A stretch of DNA of 64,000 bases. Source: Dendrophyllia cribrosa (taxonomy: Eukaryota > Cnidaria > Anthozoa > Scleractinia > Dendrophylliidae). The stretch lies in contig JAJLRJ010000005.1 in the NCBI GenBank assembly GCA_024195265.1, positions 38,588,707-38,652,706 of the forward strand. The letters are read 5' to 3'. The notes beneath the pieces were generated by a model. That model had not been told where the DNA came from, ran no database searches, and saw only the letters and a list, made by a program, of their open reading frames with translations. Position 1 is the first letter of the stretch. Every line of letters begins with the position of its first letter. Of the stretch, positions 20,633 to 30,504 are shown piece by piece. A program made the translations under genes and the position numbers.

Positions 20633-21092
20633 AAAAAAATCCATCAAGCCGTTTCTCAGATTTTTGCAAAAGCGATAAAAATCGAGAATTACCCAAAAAT
20701 TGCACATGGAGCGATGTTAGGAAAAAAGGTAGTTCTCAAGATCGCAAAAGAGAAAGTCACAAAACTTTGAAGGTGTGCAAATATAACATCAAGCTACTTT
20801 TTGACGCTATCTTGAATTAATTTCACAAAAGCAGTATTTATCTCTCGACCAATTTAATACCAGTATAGGTCAGTATACAAATAGTAAGGGTTGAAATGTT
20901 ATTGCGATTTATTTGAAATCAAACATACAGAATTTTTTTATTCTTACAAAATATATATGCCATATACCATATTTTAAGATGTCTAGGTGGGATTTTTAAT
21001 GCGAAGTCTTTAACGCGCAAAATTTTACTTTAACTGATTTCTAAGTTTCTTGTTTATCGTCGTCATGGTAATATACCAGAATATATGTTAAG
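20633..21092. other. No recognisable feature
   Basis: AT-rich spacer between the inverted-repeat element and the first DIRS element. Confidence 0.5.
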
Positions 21093-21319
21093 CCTATTCT
21101 CACTGCATAATTAATTAGCTCATCGTAGAAATTTTCATTGCGTCTTCGGATTCCCCCGTGCCCGCGCACGCTCGTTGCGAGGTTGATGCTTTGCGGTCTT
21201 AGAGTACATATTCCGCCGTCCCGCTTGAGACGTGGTCATTTTAACCGTACTCCGGGACGACGGCCAAATTTCGCTTTGGTACTTCAGTCAACCGCCACCA
21301 GCAATCTTTGAGTTCGTTA

Positions 21320-21508
21320 ATGGCAGATGAACTTCCACCACCACCAGCGACTCCCGTTGTTGCCCCGGCTGTTGGAGATGCTCTTATTTAACGTCCGCCA
21401 GCAGTTCAAGACCCGCCTGCGGCCGACCAACCAGCCGTCCCGCCGCCGGCTCAAATTCCCGTTGCAGCCAATGCAGTCCCGGCCCCAGCCGGTGCAGCGG
21501 GAGACGAG
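21320..21508 (+). CDS. DIRS-1 proline/alanine-rich leader exon (one in-frame stop)
   Basis: ATG at 21320 opens MADELPPPPATPVVAPAVGD, then ALI and a TAA. The same frame continues RPPAVQDPPAADQPAVPPP and ends GAAGDE, right at a splice donor GAG|GTAACT (21508/21509). The exon is 63 codons, phase 0. The low-complexity Pro/Ala composition matches retroelement Gag N-termini. The TAA looks like a recent mutation because the reading frame and composition continue past it. Confidence 0.6.
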
Positions 21509-21859
21509 GTAACTTTTTCCCTAGCATATTCTTGCCCTAGCCAGGTTTTGCGCGTTTCATCGCCCGTAGCTTTGTTGCCTACGTTTGCCGCCAGTTTATT
21601 TATTTCTCTCCTCGGTTTTAACTTTTCCATGCGTTTCGTTTGCTTGGCCTTGGGGTTATTGTTTCATGCTCGTATAGGTGGTTTGCAACCAATCTCTAGA
21701 GACATAGATAACAATAGTGAAACGAACAAATGCTGGTGGACGAACAAAAGGAGCTAATGAGAGAACTATTGTTTATGTCCACCATCATGGCGGCGATGAC
21801 GTAACATGAAAACCACCTATTGTTTTAGGGCCTTTTGTTTCCTATTTCTCGTCACATTG

Positions 21860-22265
21860 GTTCGGGGGTTTTTTACACCTATGCAGGTAACTTTACGTTT
21901 TGTATTTCCCGGTTTATGTTTGTTTTGTTCGTGCATCCGCAATTTAGCTTCTCGTGTTTTTGTTTTCGCGGCATCGTTTGGGCGTTTCTTTTCGCCACCT
22001 CGTGCGGGTAAATTTGCGCCTTTGTATTCGCCGGTCAGGACAATGCTGTTTTGTTCGTGCATCCACAATTAGGCCCTCTTGTTGTTTTCGCGGCATCGTT
22101 TGGGCGTTTCTTTTCCGCCACCTCGCGCTAGGAAATTTGTGCATTTGCATTTACCAATTAGGATTATGTTATTTCGCTTGTACGCTCGCAGTTATAGCTC
22201 TCTTGTTTTGTTTTCGCATATTCGTTTCTCGGTTTTTACCCGCCTTTATTTTTTCGCGTGCGGCA
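21860..22265 (+). repeat. ~125-bp tandem repeat in the DIRS-1 intron
   Basis: Three to four diverged units are each recognisable by TTTTCGCGGCATCGTTTGGG, CGTTTCTTTTC and TGTTTTGTTCGTGCATCC. It lies in the intron between the leader exon and Gag. Confidence 0.65.
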
Positions 22266-22519
22266 TACAACCAGTTTAAGCCTTCTGTTCGCCGCATGTG
22301 TTTGCTGTGTTTTTCCACTAGTTTAGGCAGTGCTTGCGGTGCATTCCATTTATTGTGTTTTCCCGCTAGTAGGCAACTCGTTTTTCCACAACGTTCACGC
22401 AAACCGCTTGTTTAGCATAGCGCGGTCATCGTTCTGTTTCGCCTGTGCCGCAGGCTAGGGCAGCATATCTATGCGTAGCTCTCTGTGTATACCTCTAGTG
22501 TAGGTTTCGTGTCGTTTAG

Positions 22520-23540
22520 CTACACTTTCCGCGGCGTGTACCACTGGTGAAGGCAAGTGTTGTCGCGCGGCTATTCGCGTGTACCACTGGTGAAGGAAAC
22601 GTGTTGTTGCGTTACAATTTTGCGTATACCACCGGTGAAGGCAACGTGTTGTTGCGTTACATCCTTGTGTTTACCACTAGTGGAGGCTACGTGTCGTTTC
22701 GTTGTAGCTTCGCGTATACCACTGGTGAAGGCAAAGCGTTATTGCGTGGTCTTTTCTCGTGTACCACTAGTGAAGGCGACATGTCGTCGCATGACAGTTT
22801 TGCGTATACCGCTGGTGAAGAACTGCGTTGTTTAGTACAGTTTTGCGTATACCACTAGCGAAGACAAAGTGTTATTGCGTGGTCTTTTCTCGTATACCAC
22901 TAGTGAAGGCGACATGTCGTCGCGTGACAGTTTTGCGTATGCCACTGGTGAAGAGGTGTGTTGTTTAGCACAGTTTTGCGTATACCACTGGTGAAGGCAA
23001 CGCGTTGTTGCGTGGAAGTTTTGCGTATTCCTAGTAGGCAGCGCATTGTTGCGTGATAATTCTTTGTATGCCACCGGTGACACTTGTTGTGCGTGACAGC
23101 CTGCGCACACCACTAGTTAAGACAACACGTTGTTGCGTGAAGTTCCGTATATGCAAGTCCCACTGGTGACGGCAACGCGTTTGTTGCGCAACTGTTTTCG
23201 TATTCCACCAGTCTAGGTAACGTGTTGCGAGATCGTTTAGCGTATACCTCGGGTGGAGCCGACGAGTTGTTGCGTGATGGTTTCTCGTAGACTACGTGTT
23301 TGTCGCGCATCTGTTTGCGTGCACTGTTGTTAGAGGGACGTATTCGTTGCGTGACGATTTTGCGTATGTTATTGGCGAACGCAGCGTACCGCTACGTTAT
23401 AGCTTTGCGTTTACCACCGGTGAGGACAGCGTGTTATTATGTTAACGTCTCGCGTACGCCGCCAGTCGAGGCAAGGCGTTCGTTGCGTGGCGACCTCATG
23501 CGTATACCGCACGCGAAACCAACGTGTTTTTGTGAGATAC
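22520..23540 (+). repeat. ~1-kb minisatellite in the DIRS-1 intron (unit about 45 bp)
   Basis: About twenty degenerate units with consensus TACCACTGGTGAAGGCAACG then TGTTGTTGCGTGACAGTTTTGCG. Frames reading through it on both strands give long repetitive ORFs that are artefacts of the repeat. It sits 85 bp upstream of the Gag acceptor. Confidence 0.8.
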
Positions 23541-23624
23541 CATTTACCCAAAGATTTCCCGTCTAATTGGATTTTGAGCAATCAAGTTTAAGTCGCGCTC
23601 ACTTGGGTTTCTCCTTGATTGTAG

Positions 23625-24146
23625 GCCGCTGCTCGTATACAGACACTTGAGGGCAGGTTTAAGTCCTTGGAACAACTTAAGACGTTGGAAAGTTCGGAGT
23701 CAGCTCTCGCTGCTTTACGTCGTCATATCAGCCGCCCCTCGGCCATGTTCGATAGATTTGAAGCCATGGATCTGCTACAGTCTCTGGTCAGGCTAGCGAG
23801 ATACGAGAGCCACCTGAAGGCAGACGAATACGCCGCCGCGCTAGATGAAATTCGGGCCCGATCGGACACCCTGGAGCACACCCAGCTACAGCGCCTATAC
23901 CTAGGGTTATTGGGAGATCCTATACGCGCTAAGATCGCCAAGGAGGCCACCACCATCTTAAAGGGCGTGGGCAAGGCCCCCCCTCCATCACCTGGTTATC
24001 GTTCCGTTGTGCGCAGACCGTCCCCTTACCCGCCCCAGCAACAGGTCCAGTGCTTTCGCTGCTTGAAATGGGGGCACGTCGCCCGTTCGTGCCGCAGTAA
24101 CCCGGTTAGACGTCAGAATGCTCGGGGACGAGCCGGACGCTTTTAG
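23625..24146 (+). CDS. DIRS-1 Gag, main exon with CCHC zinc knuckle
   Basis: The exon starts after CTTGATTGTAG at 23624 and is in frame with the leader (phase 0). It encodes 173 aa: AAARIQTLEGRFKSLEQ, a helical segment (LQSLVRLARYESHLKADEYA), a basic Pro-rich stretch, then the zinc knuckle CFRCLKWGHVARSC (C-x2-C-x4-H-x4-C) and an Arg-rich tail. This is a nucleic-acid-binding Gag that would package element RNA. AATAAA at 24195, followed by a GT-rich stretch, lies only 50 bp after the stop, so Gag mRNA may end before the RT ORF. Confidence 0.78.
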   Translation, partial: AAARIQTLEGRFKSLEQLKTLESSESALAALRRHISRPSAMFDRFEAMDLLQSLVRLARYESHLKADEYAAALDEIRARSDTLEHTQLQRLYLGLLGDPIRAKIAKEATTILKGVGKAPPPSPGYRSVVRRPSPYPPQQQVQCFRCLKWGHVARSCRSNPVRRQNARGRAGRF

Positions 24147-24194
24147 CCCTTAGTCCTGGCACCCTTAAACGTATTTGCATTGTATTTTTTGTCT

Positions 24195-24200
24195 AATAAA
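24195..24200 (+). promoter_or_regulatory. Polyadenylation signal after DIRS-1 Gag
   Basis: AATAAA followed within 20-40 bp by TGTTATGTTTGTTTGTTCC, a GT-rich downstream element. It separates Gag from RT. Confidence 0.5.
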
Positions 24201-24404
24201 TTGTTGTTCCTATGCCTGACGTGTTATGTTTGTTTGTTCCCCTCATCTCTCCCCATCCACTCTCTTCGTTGACCTTGGGGGGACCTGCTCTGTGTCTCAA
24301 TTTCGGACCTACAATAGTTCGGAGCTCGGGGTCAACGAAGGGGTGGGTCCCCTGCTTGCCTCCTTTGGTTTCTCACACAGGTATTTTCCTTTGTTCCCCT
24401 TTAG

Positions 24405-24557
24405 GGTCCTTCATATGATTCGCGGCTCCCCCCTCCTATGCAAATTAAGAACGCCGAGGTTTTTGAGCGTTTCAGGGATTTCATCACCGGCACCATTGTC
24501 GATTGGGTAAATGCTGGGGTCCTCGCGATCTGGGGCAGAGTTGGCGAAGTCTCTCCG

Positions 24558-24588
<31 letters not shown>

Positions 24589-26279
24589 ATTTGGTCCTTC
24601 CCCTCACCGTGGAACCTTCCAAGCCTCGTTTGTGCCACGACGAACGATTTTTGAATTTGTGGATGATAGATCTCCCTTTTAAGCTTGACCACCTCCCGGA
24701 CTTGCCCAGGTACGTTCTTCCAGGCCATTTTCAGACGTCGTTTGATGATAAAAGCGGCTATCAGCATGTCCTTCTCCACCCTTCATCGCGAACCTTCTTC
24801 GGCCTGGAATGGAATGGCGTTTATTTTGTGTTTTGTACCCTCCCGTTCGGTTGGAAAACGAGTGCTTACATATACCACAACCTTGGCCTTGCGGTTACGA
24901 GCGCAGCACGTTCGTTTGGGGTTCCTGTGTCCCAGTATATCGACGATCGTCACGTTGGTCAGCTTTACCGGGCTCCAGTTGCGTCCTCTCTACCTCCTAA
25001 CAGAGTCCTCGCCGAGGCCGCCGCCTATATTTTATGCTATCTTCTCATAGAGGCGGGTTACTTCATAGCCATCGCCAAATCGCAGTGTGTCCCTTCTATT
25101 GTGGTTCGTTTTCTTGGTTTCCTTTGCGATTCCTCTCGCCAAGCTTTCCTTCTCCCGCCCGATAAGAAGCTAAAGTTCAAGGTTCTCAGAGAGGAAGTTT
25201 TATCGTCCCCTTCCGTTGGTGTTAAAACACTTCAGAGATTCGCGGGCAAAGTGATCTCCTTTAGTTTGGCCATTCCCGGGTGCAAGTTCTACGTCCGTGA
25301 GGCTTTCAAGGCCGTCTCACAACTTTGCCGCTCCTCCAAGCCTTATGTTCGTGTTGAGGGAAACCTCCGTGCAGAGGTCCTATACTGGCGTTTTCTCGAT
25401 AATTGCTTGGATTGTTTCCCTTGGCGCTCCGAGCGTCACGTATCGGTTTCACTCTTCTCGGACGCCTCTACACGTGCTTGGGGCGCGGTCCTGTTTCGGG
25501 ACGGGCAGAGGTTGGTCTCCAGGGATTTCTGGCCTTCTGATCCTGCCACAGACGTCAATCTGTTGGAGTCAAGAGCTCTGTTGAATGCCCTTGTTTCCTT
25601 CAAAGGGCAGTTGTCAAATTCCCGAGTTGATGTTCATGTTGACCACAAGGTCCTCAAGTCAGCATTGGACAACGATGGGTGTAGGAACTCCGCAATTAAC
25701 GAGGTCATCAAAGAAATACACCGCTGCTGTCGTGACCAAAATTTCAGCATTCAGACTTCCTTCGTACCATCGAAGGATAATCCCGCTGATGAGCCTTCAC
25801 GAAAGCATTCAGATTTGGACTGCATGCTCTCTTTTGAGGCTTGGCAATGCGTGGAACGTTTGTTCGGTCCTCATTCATTCGATTTAATGGCCCTGGACAG
25901 TAACTGTCAGAAGGATAACATCGGTAATCCCCTGCCCCACTACACGCCTTGGTCTACCCCTGGCTCTGCTGGAGTGAACGTTTTCGCCAATCCCCTTCCG
26001 GCTGGACACAACATCTACGTGTTTCCACCTTTCGTTCTCCTTGGGCCTCTTCTCCGCTACATTGTCGACCAGGAATTTTATGGCGCCTTTACACTTTTCG
26101 CCCCGGGTATTCGTCCGAAACCTTTCTGGTGGGCAACTGCCCAAGCATTCGCAGTCGATCGTTTCCTTTTGGGCAGGCACGGATCTAGTTCGGTCCTGCT
26201 TTTCCCTTCCCGACATTCCCAGGAATGGGTATCCCGTCCTCTGCAGTGGGACCTCTGGGCGTTCCGGTGTGTCTGCTAG
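24405..26279 (+). CDS. DIRS-1 reverse transcriptase / RNase H
   Basis: The best start is the splice acceptor TTTGTTCCCCTTTAG (ends 24404), which opens GPSYDSRLPPP in frame with the first ATG at 24438. Numbering from that Met: motif A FDDKSGYQHV at 102-111, FCTLPFGWKTSAY near 132-144, active site QYIDD at 166-170, FLGF near 225-228, RNase H SDASTRAWGAVLF at 341-353 with acidic residues D342, E377 (LLESRAL) and D402 (VDHK). The C-terminal DIRS region carries FGPHSFDLMAL. All catalytic residues are present. A 31-bp C run at 24558-24588 inserts a poly-Pro stretch before HLVLPLTVEPSKPRLC but keeps the frame. Confidence 0.85.
24558..24588. repeat. 31-bp poly-C tract inside the RT ORF
   Basis: A homopolymer encoding poly-proline just before the RT core. 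Its length is hard to sequence accurately; a change not divisible by three would break the ORF. Confidence 0.9.
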
Positions 26280-26317
26280 TGTTTGCGCCTTCGCCTCACC
26301 ATTCCCTTGTTCCTTAG

Positions 26318-27574
26318 GTTTCAAGGCCTTGGAAAGCTGCCCGGCGATGTCCCGCTTGTCTATACCCTAACGATGTGGACGCCAACTTTTGTCAAGCTTG
26401 TGGTTCGCGCACGTGTCTCAAAAAATTTGTCGTGCCTGCTAGAAATGTGGACCACGCAGAGATTGGTAGACGTTTCCAAGAATTTACAGACGTGTTTAAA
26501 GGCAAGCCCTACCAGCGACAGAAGTCCGCCCTTGAGCAGCAACTTTTGGATTTCCTAGCCACTTTGACTCCCCCGAAGGACGTTTCGTCATGCACTTCTG
26601 ACGATATTATTAGATTCTTGATTAGCAAGGACAAGTCAGGGCGGACTGTGTTACATAGTCCATCTTGTCCTGAAGTTCATTGTAATTGTCCAACTCGCTT
26701 GGCTGCAGGGTCGGTAGATTCTTTGCTAGGAAAGTTGAGGGCTATTTTCAACAAGCTAGGCCGTTTGCGTGACTCTAATCCTGTAGCACACCTCAGAGTT
26801 AAGGAGTACCTCAAATTCGTTCGGGAGGAGCAAGCGAGTAAAGCTATAGTGCCTACACAGGCATTCCCTTTGTTTTTTGTTAAGTTTTCTAAGCTGATAA
26901 GTTTCCTTGGGGACTCTATAAAGGCCAGCGGTCACCTTCCCGCGATCGATAAGTATATCTTAGTTAGGGACGCTACCTTTTTTGTTGTCGATTTCTTTAC
27001 CGGGGATCGCGCGTCGGATCTCGGCCGCCTTTTGGCGAACCAGGTGTTTAGGCTTAGAGATCGAAAGGGGTTTCTGCTTAAGTTCACACTTACTAAAACT
27101 TTTCGGGGTGATACATCTTGTCCGTTTATCTTAGAACCCTTTAAGCGAAATGAGGTCTGTCCCGTTTCCTGGATTGAATATTATCTATCTGTTTGTCGGT
27201 TACTTGCCATTGAGTTAGCTGGCGGGTATTTGTTTAGGACTACTGACCGTCATAAAGTTGTAAGCTCAAGACCTTTTATTGGCTCTGCGGTTAATAACGG
27301 TCTGCGCAAGCACCTTGCTACGGCGAAAATAGACTGTGGGGAGACCCCCCATAGCTTTAGACTCGGTCTTTCGAACACCCTTAACATGATGGGCTGTTCT
27401 CCAGATGAGATTTCTCGCTATGTAGGATGGAGGAACAACAATATGGTTAGCCATTACACTAAGATGTCCACTGTCGCTGGTTCCTCCCCTTTCGCTGAGC
27501 GCCTCCTCTCGGGCATCGAACCCCTTCATAATACCCCCGTCTCTCACCCAGGCAACCTCCAGTGTATCTTTTAG
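26318..27574 (+). CDS. DIRS-1 tyrosine recombinase with N-terminal zinc ribbon
   Basis: The frame opens right after the acceptor CCTTGTTCCTTAG (ends 26317): VSRPWKAARRCPAC, LYPNDVDANFCQACG, a C-x2-C...C-x2-C zinc ribbon. No ATG is available near the start, so splicing to an upstream exon is likely. The recombinase domain has the first Arg in FTGDRASDLGRL, H-x-x-R as PHSFRLGLSN, Trp in GWRNNNMVSHY and the nucleophile Tyr in SHYTKM. The active-site set is complete. AATAAA at 27694 gives a plausible 3' end. This enzyme would integrate a circular cDNA. Confidence 0.85.
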   Translation, partial: VSRPWKAARRCPACLYPNDVDANFCQACGSRTCLKKFVVPARNVDHAEIGRRFQEFTDVFKGKPYQRQKSALEQQLLDFLATLTPPKDVSSCTSDDIIRFLISKDKSGRTVLHSPSCPEVHCNCPTRLAAGSVDSLLGKLRAIFNKLGRLRDSNPVAHLRVKEYLKFVREEQASKAIVPTQAFPLFFVKFSKLISFLGDSIKASGHLPAIDKYILVRDATFFVVDFFTGDRASDLGRLLANQVFRLRDRKGFLLKFTLTKTFRGDTSCPFILEPFKRNEVCPVSWIEYYLSVCRLLAIELAGGYLFRTTDRHKVVSSRPFIGSAVNNGLRKHLATAKIDCGETPHSFRLGLSNTLNMMGCSPDEISRYVGWRNNNMVSHYTKMSTVAGSSPFAERLLSGIEPLHNTPVSHPGNLQCIF

Positions 27575-27693
27575 CTACGGGTTAACCATGTTTTCATACG
27601 AGTTTATTGAGCTCGAGCATCGGTGGGTTCAGTAATGATAGTTATGGGCAAGGGTAGTGATTGTTAGTTGGGGGCTTCTGAGTAATGGGAGGA

Positions 27694-27699
27694 AATAAA
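27694..27699 (+). promoter_or_regulatory. Polyadenylation signal at the end of DIRS-1
   Basis: AATAAA, followed by GTTGCGCCCGTCTGGTCTTT and TGTTGTGGTG, a GT-rich region. Confidence 0.45.
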
Positions 27700-27971
27700 G
27701 GGTGTTGCGCCCGTCTGGTCTTTTGTTGTGGTGATTTCTTGGTGTGCTGGTAGTTTGATCGTTCAGGTCTTATGGTGAGGGCAGGAGCGAACCCTTCCCA
27801 TAACTAAGCCTTACGCGATGAGGTAATGAGTATGCAGTGAGGATATTATACAAACTTCAATTCAAAACCGGTCAATAGTGAAACTTTCACGTTGATCTGA
27901 CTTGGAAAAGACCGCTTAAAAGTCGATTGAAACATGTAGGTATGGTCTCCAGAAAACTGTATCGAAACACC

Positions 27972-28349
27972 TTAAAGGGGAAGTATCACGGGGATTCGGT
28001 GTCATTTTAAAAAGCAAAAAATGATATTGTATGATCAGAAACCGAAAAATAAAGCTCCAGTGGTGTGATAAATTATCACAAAATATATCAAAACTGTCGA
28101 TTAGTGTCTCCAGTCATTGACGGACTGGGTCTCAATGAATTGCAACTTGAAAAACGTTAGCCTAATTTTTTTCAAGTTCCCACATTTTCGTCTCCAAATG
28201 GACTAGAACAGACCATAATTTGTTCCTCTTTCAAGAATTTGATGATTTCACTCTTTTGGTGTTTCAGCATTATTTTATAAATAAGTTCAGGTGTTGTGAA
28301 ATGGATTTGACCAAAAAACATCAAAATTCCCGTGATACTTCCCCTTTAA
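27972..28349. mobile_element. TTAA-flanked MITE, AGGGGAAGTATCACGGG family
   Basis: TTAA at 27972-27975 and 28346-28349 encloses AGGGGAAGTATCACGGG and its exact inverted copy CCCGTGATACTTCCCCT. The 370-bp body is AT-rich without an ORF, consistent with a piggyBac-type non-autonomous element. The element at 36480-36849 is a probable relative. Confidence 0.85.
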
Positions 28350-28388
28350 CTATGGTTTTCGGATCTTTTCGGTCTAAGCTACAGAATA

Positions 28389-29211
28389 CGCCCGGCGTAT
28401 CACATCGAAAGAAATCGAACAAACTTCCCATCTAACTCCATCGAAGTCAATCGAATGAAAGAGTTAGATGTAGTTCGGCCATCGAACGACATCAAACGCA
28501 AAAAGTTTTTTGAGTTCGATGACCAAACCAAATCGAATTAAATCGAACGAAATCGGACGGTCATGGTTCGATTTAGTTCAATTGAGTTCGGAAATCGAAC
28601 TTTGAGCTAAAAGGGCAGATGGAGAGCTGGCGGCGGAGTGAATGTTCCCGTGAAAATCGAGTCAAGTTTAGGGAAGCGACAAGCCAGGGAAATCCGACGT
28701 GCCGGCTGGAATCGGAAGGAATATATGCTACGATTCAGGACAATTTTGCCGCGATGGATAAAGATGATCGAGACGATTGCCGAGATGATTAAGACTTGCA
28801 GCCGTTCTGTGGACAGAAAGCCTTTTTCCTTGGAAAACAATAAACACAGTGACATTTCGAGAGGGAATATAAAAAGAACAAGCTCAGAATATGGAAATAA
28901 TAAAAGAAACGAGACTTCATGTTCACATCGCCTTGATTGTTTCAATGCTGGATCAACTTGTCATGAAGAGTTCGAAAATCGAACGTTCGATTTCGTTCGA
29001 TTCGCGTTTTTGTTTTTGTGAGTTCCGCTTCGTTCGATGACCGAACTTAATCGAACTCTTTCGTTCGATTGAGTTCGAAAATCGAACGTTTGATTTTGTT
29101 CGATTCGAATTTTTTTTTGTTCGATGGCCGAACTCTCCCATCGAACTCAATCGAACGAAAGAGGTCGATTGAGTTCGAAAACCGAATCGTTCGATGTGAT
29201 ACCCCGGGAAT
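28389..29211. repeat. ATCGAAC-rich element with terminal CCCGGCGTATCACATCGAA
   Basis: The left end CCCGGCGTATCACATCGAA is inverted at the right end TTCGATGTGATACCCCGGG. Both sub-terminal regions (28389-28610 and 28970-29205) are dense in ATCGAAC/GTTCGAT heptamers. The centre (28620-28960) is unique sequence. A shorter relative is at 49625-49830 and a partial one at 41045-41205. Confidence 0.75.
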
Positions 29212-29219
29212 ACGGAGCT

Positions 29220-29350
29220 GGGACTGTCCCGATTGTGCTCGGCAACTTTTGAGCAACTTTTGGCGTTTGGAGCAACTTTTTGCGGTTTTAGCAACCTCGA
29301 GCAAGTTTTGCCTTTTAGAGCAATTTTTGAGCAAAATGTAGGTTTAGAGC
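29220..29350 (+). repeat. Degenerate GAGCAACTTTTTGG repeat, copy 1
   Basis: After CTGTCCCGATTGTGCTC come six or seven spaced copies of GAGCAACTTTT/GAGCAAGTTTT. An inverted relative (35115-35245) ends GAGCACAATCGGGACAG. The two copies flank DIRS element 2. Confidence 0.6.
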
Positions 29351-29978
29351 ACATATCAAGCACGAAAAAGTCAACAATTTCGTGGAAAACCTCAATTCAT
29401 GCGAATTTCTTGAAGATTTATCAACCTTTTGAACACATAACCTGTCACTTGACAACGTTTCGCAGGCCTATTGTGATCCTCGTCTAATATTATAACGGAT
29501 AATCGGCTAAAATGACGCACAAAGAAGGCCGTCTTTGTTTCTTTACTTTTCATGAACGGAAATGGATGGTGAGAAGCCGCCTTTATTGTTTACTTTTCTC
29601 ATGACATTGATATCAGTTTTGTGTAGTCCCCAGGTATAGTGTGTTACAACTAAATTCCGAACAATATGTCAATCAACTGGGTTTTATTTCCGTTACCACG
29701 TATCTATCACGTTGCTGTAAACAGGTTTAATTGGACCAACAAAACTCCCTAACTTACAGATAATATCCTCTGACTGAAAATCAGTTCGCTATTACGGTTT
29801 TCTCTCGTGAATAAAAAAACTGTTTTCTATTGTCTCTCTTAATGCAAACAGTAATCAGCGACATGCCTCGAAAAAGTCAATCTTAATAACACGTTTTCTT
29901 ATTTCGTAATGCACATTGTACAAATCATAGAAGCTGTCATGCTTCAACATAACAATGCAAAGAGGGTGTAACATTTTG
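29351..29978. other. No recognisable feature; left flank of DIRS-2
   Basis: AT-rich, no motif-bearing frame. Confidence 0.5.
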
Positions 29979-30017
29979 ATTCTACCAAATCATTATGTAC
30001 ATCCGGGTTACCATGAG

Positions 30018-30119
30018 ATGCGCACGCACCGCCGCAGGTCAGTGCACTTATCGATCGCCGTAGGTTCGGACGTGTTTGTCATCGTGCTGTTATTTGGGTT
30101 CCTGTACCGTTATTTCACG
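30018..30119 (+). other. DIRS-2 leader exon, possibly coding
   Basis: A strong donor ACG|GTAAGT lies at 30119/30120. An ATG at 30018 gives 34 codons, MRTHRRRSVHLSIAVGSD then VFVIVLLFGFLYRYFT, ending in phase 0. The acceptor at 30504 reopens ACG-ATG-GGT in phase 0, so splicing would fuse this basic plus hydrophobic peptide to Gag. It could equally be an untranslated leader; an overlapping upstream ATG at 30013 argues for caution. Confidence 0.35.
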
Positions 30120-30504
30120 GTAAGTTTACCTGGTTTCTGTTTATTATTTTGTCTTTCGCTTGCAGTGGACGCGTTCCACTACTGTTTCGGTCATAAATGG
30201 CCTGCATTTCTGTTTATTCATTTCGCGAGTCTTGTTACGTGTTACAGTGCTCGACTTGGCAAAATTAGTGACTGCAGGACGTGTCCTGAGTCGAACTAAC
30301 GAGGTATAACGCGCTTTATACCTGTTCACTCTTAAAGTTATTTGGGATTTTACGGCCCATTACTTTTATATCCGTTTACAACGAGATTGTAAGCGAAGTT
30401 CAGCCGTTTGTTGAAACCGGCTTCGAAACACGTGGCGGACGTGTCCGCCATTTTGGATTTCAAGTTATCTAATCCTGTCTTCACCTCTTCGTTTTGTGTT
30501 ATAG

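Larger units (their letters stand above)
21093..27848 (+). mobile_element. DIRS-type retrotransposon 1 (Gag, RT/RNase H, tyrosine recombinase)
   Basis: About 6.75 kb. The outer ends are short imperfect inverted repeats: CTCACTGCATA...CTCATCG at 21097-21124 and its complement at 27817-27846 (24 of 31 matching). TAGTTATGGGCAAGGGT (27641) is complementary to ACCCTTCCCATAACTA (27791), a trace of the internal complementary region of DIRS elements. The order is leader exon, 2.1-kb intron, CCHC Gag, RT/RNase H, recombinase. An in-frame stop in the leader and a poly-C expansion in RT suggest this copy is aging. Confidence 0.75.

Noticed and set aside
22547..23310. Several open frames of 65-103 codons on both strands
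   Set aside because: They are products of the 45-bp minisatellite, read in any frame; no protein pattern.
25297..26370. Overlapping ORFs in other frames of the DIRS-1 RT region
   Set aside because: Shadows of the RT/RNase H frame, which carries all catalytic motifs.
28607..28945. 112-codon minus-strand ORF in the ATCGAAC-rich element
   Set aside because: Hydrophobic, low-information translation with no motif and no second copy to support it.
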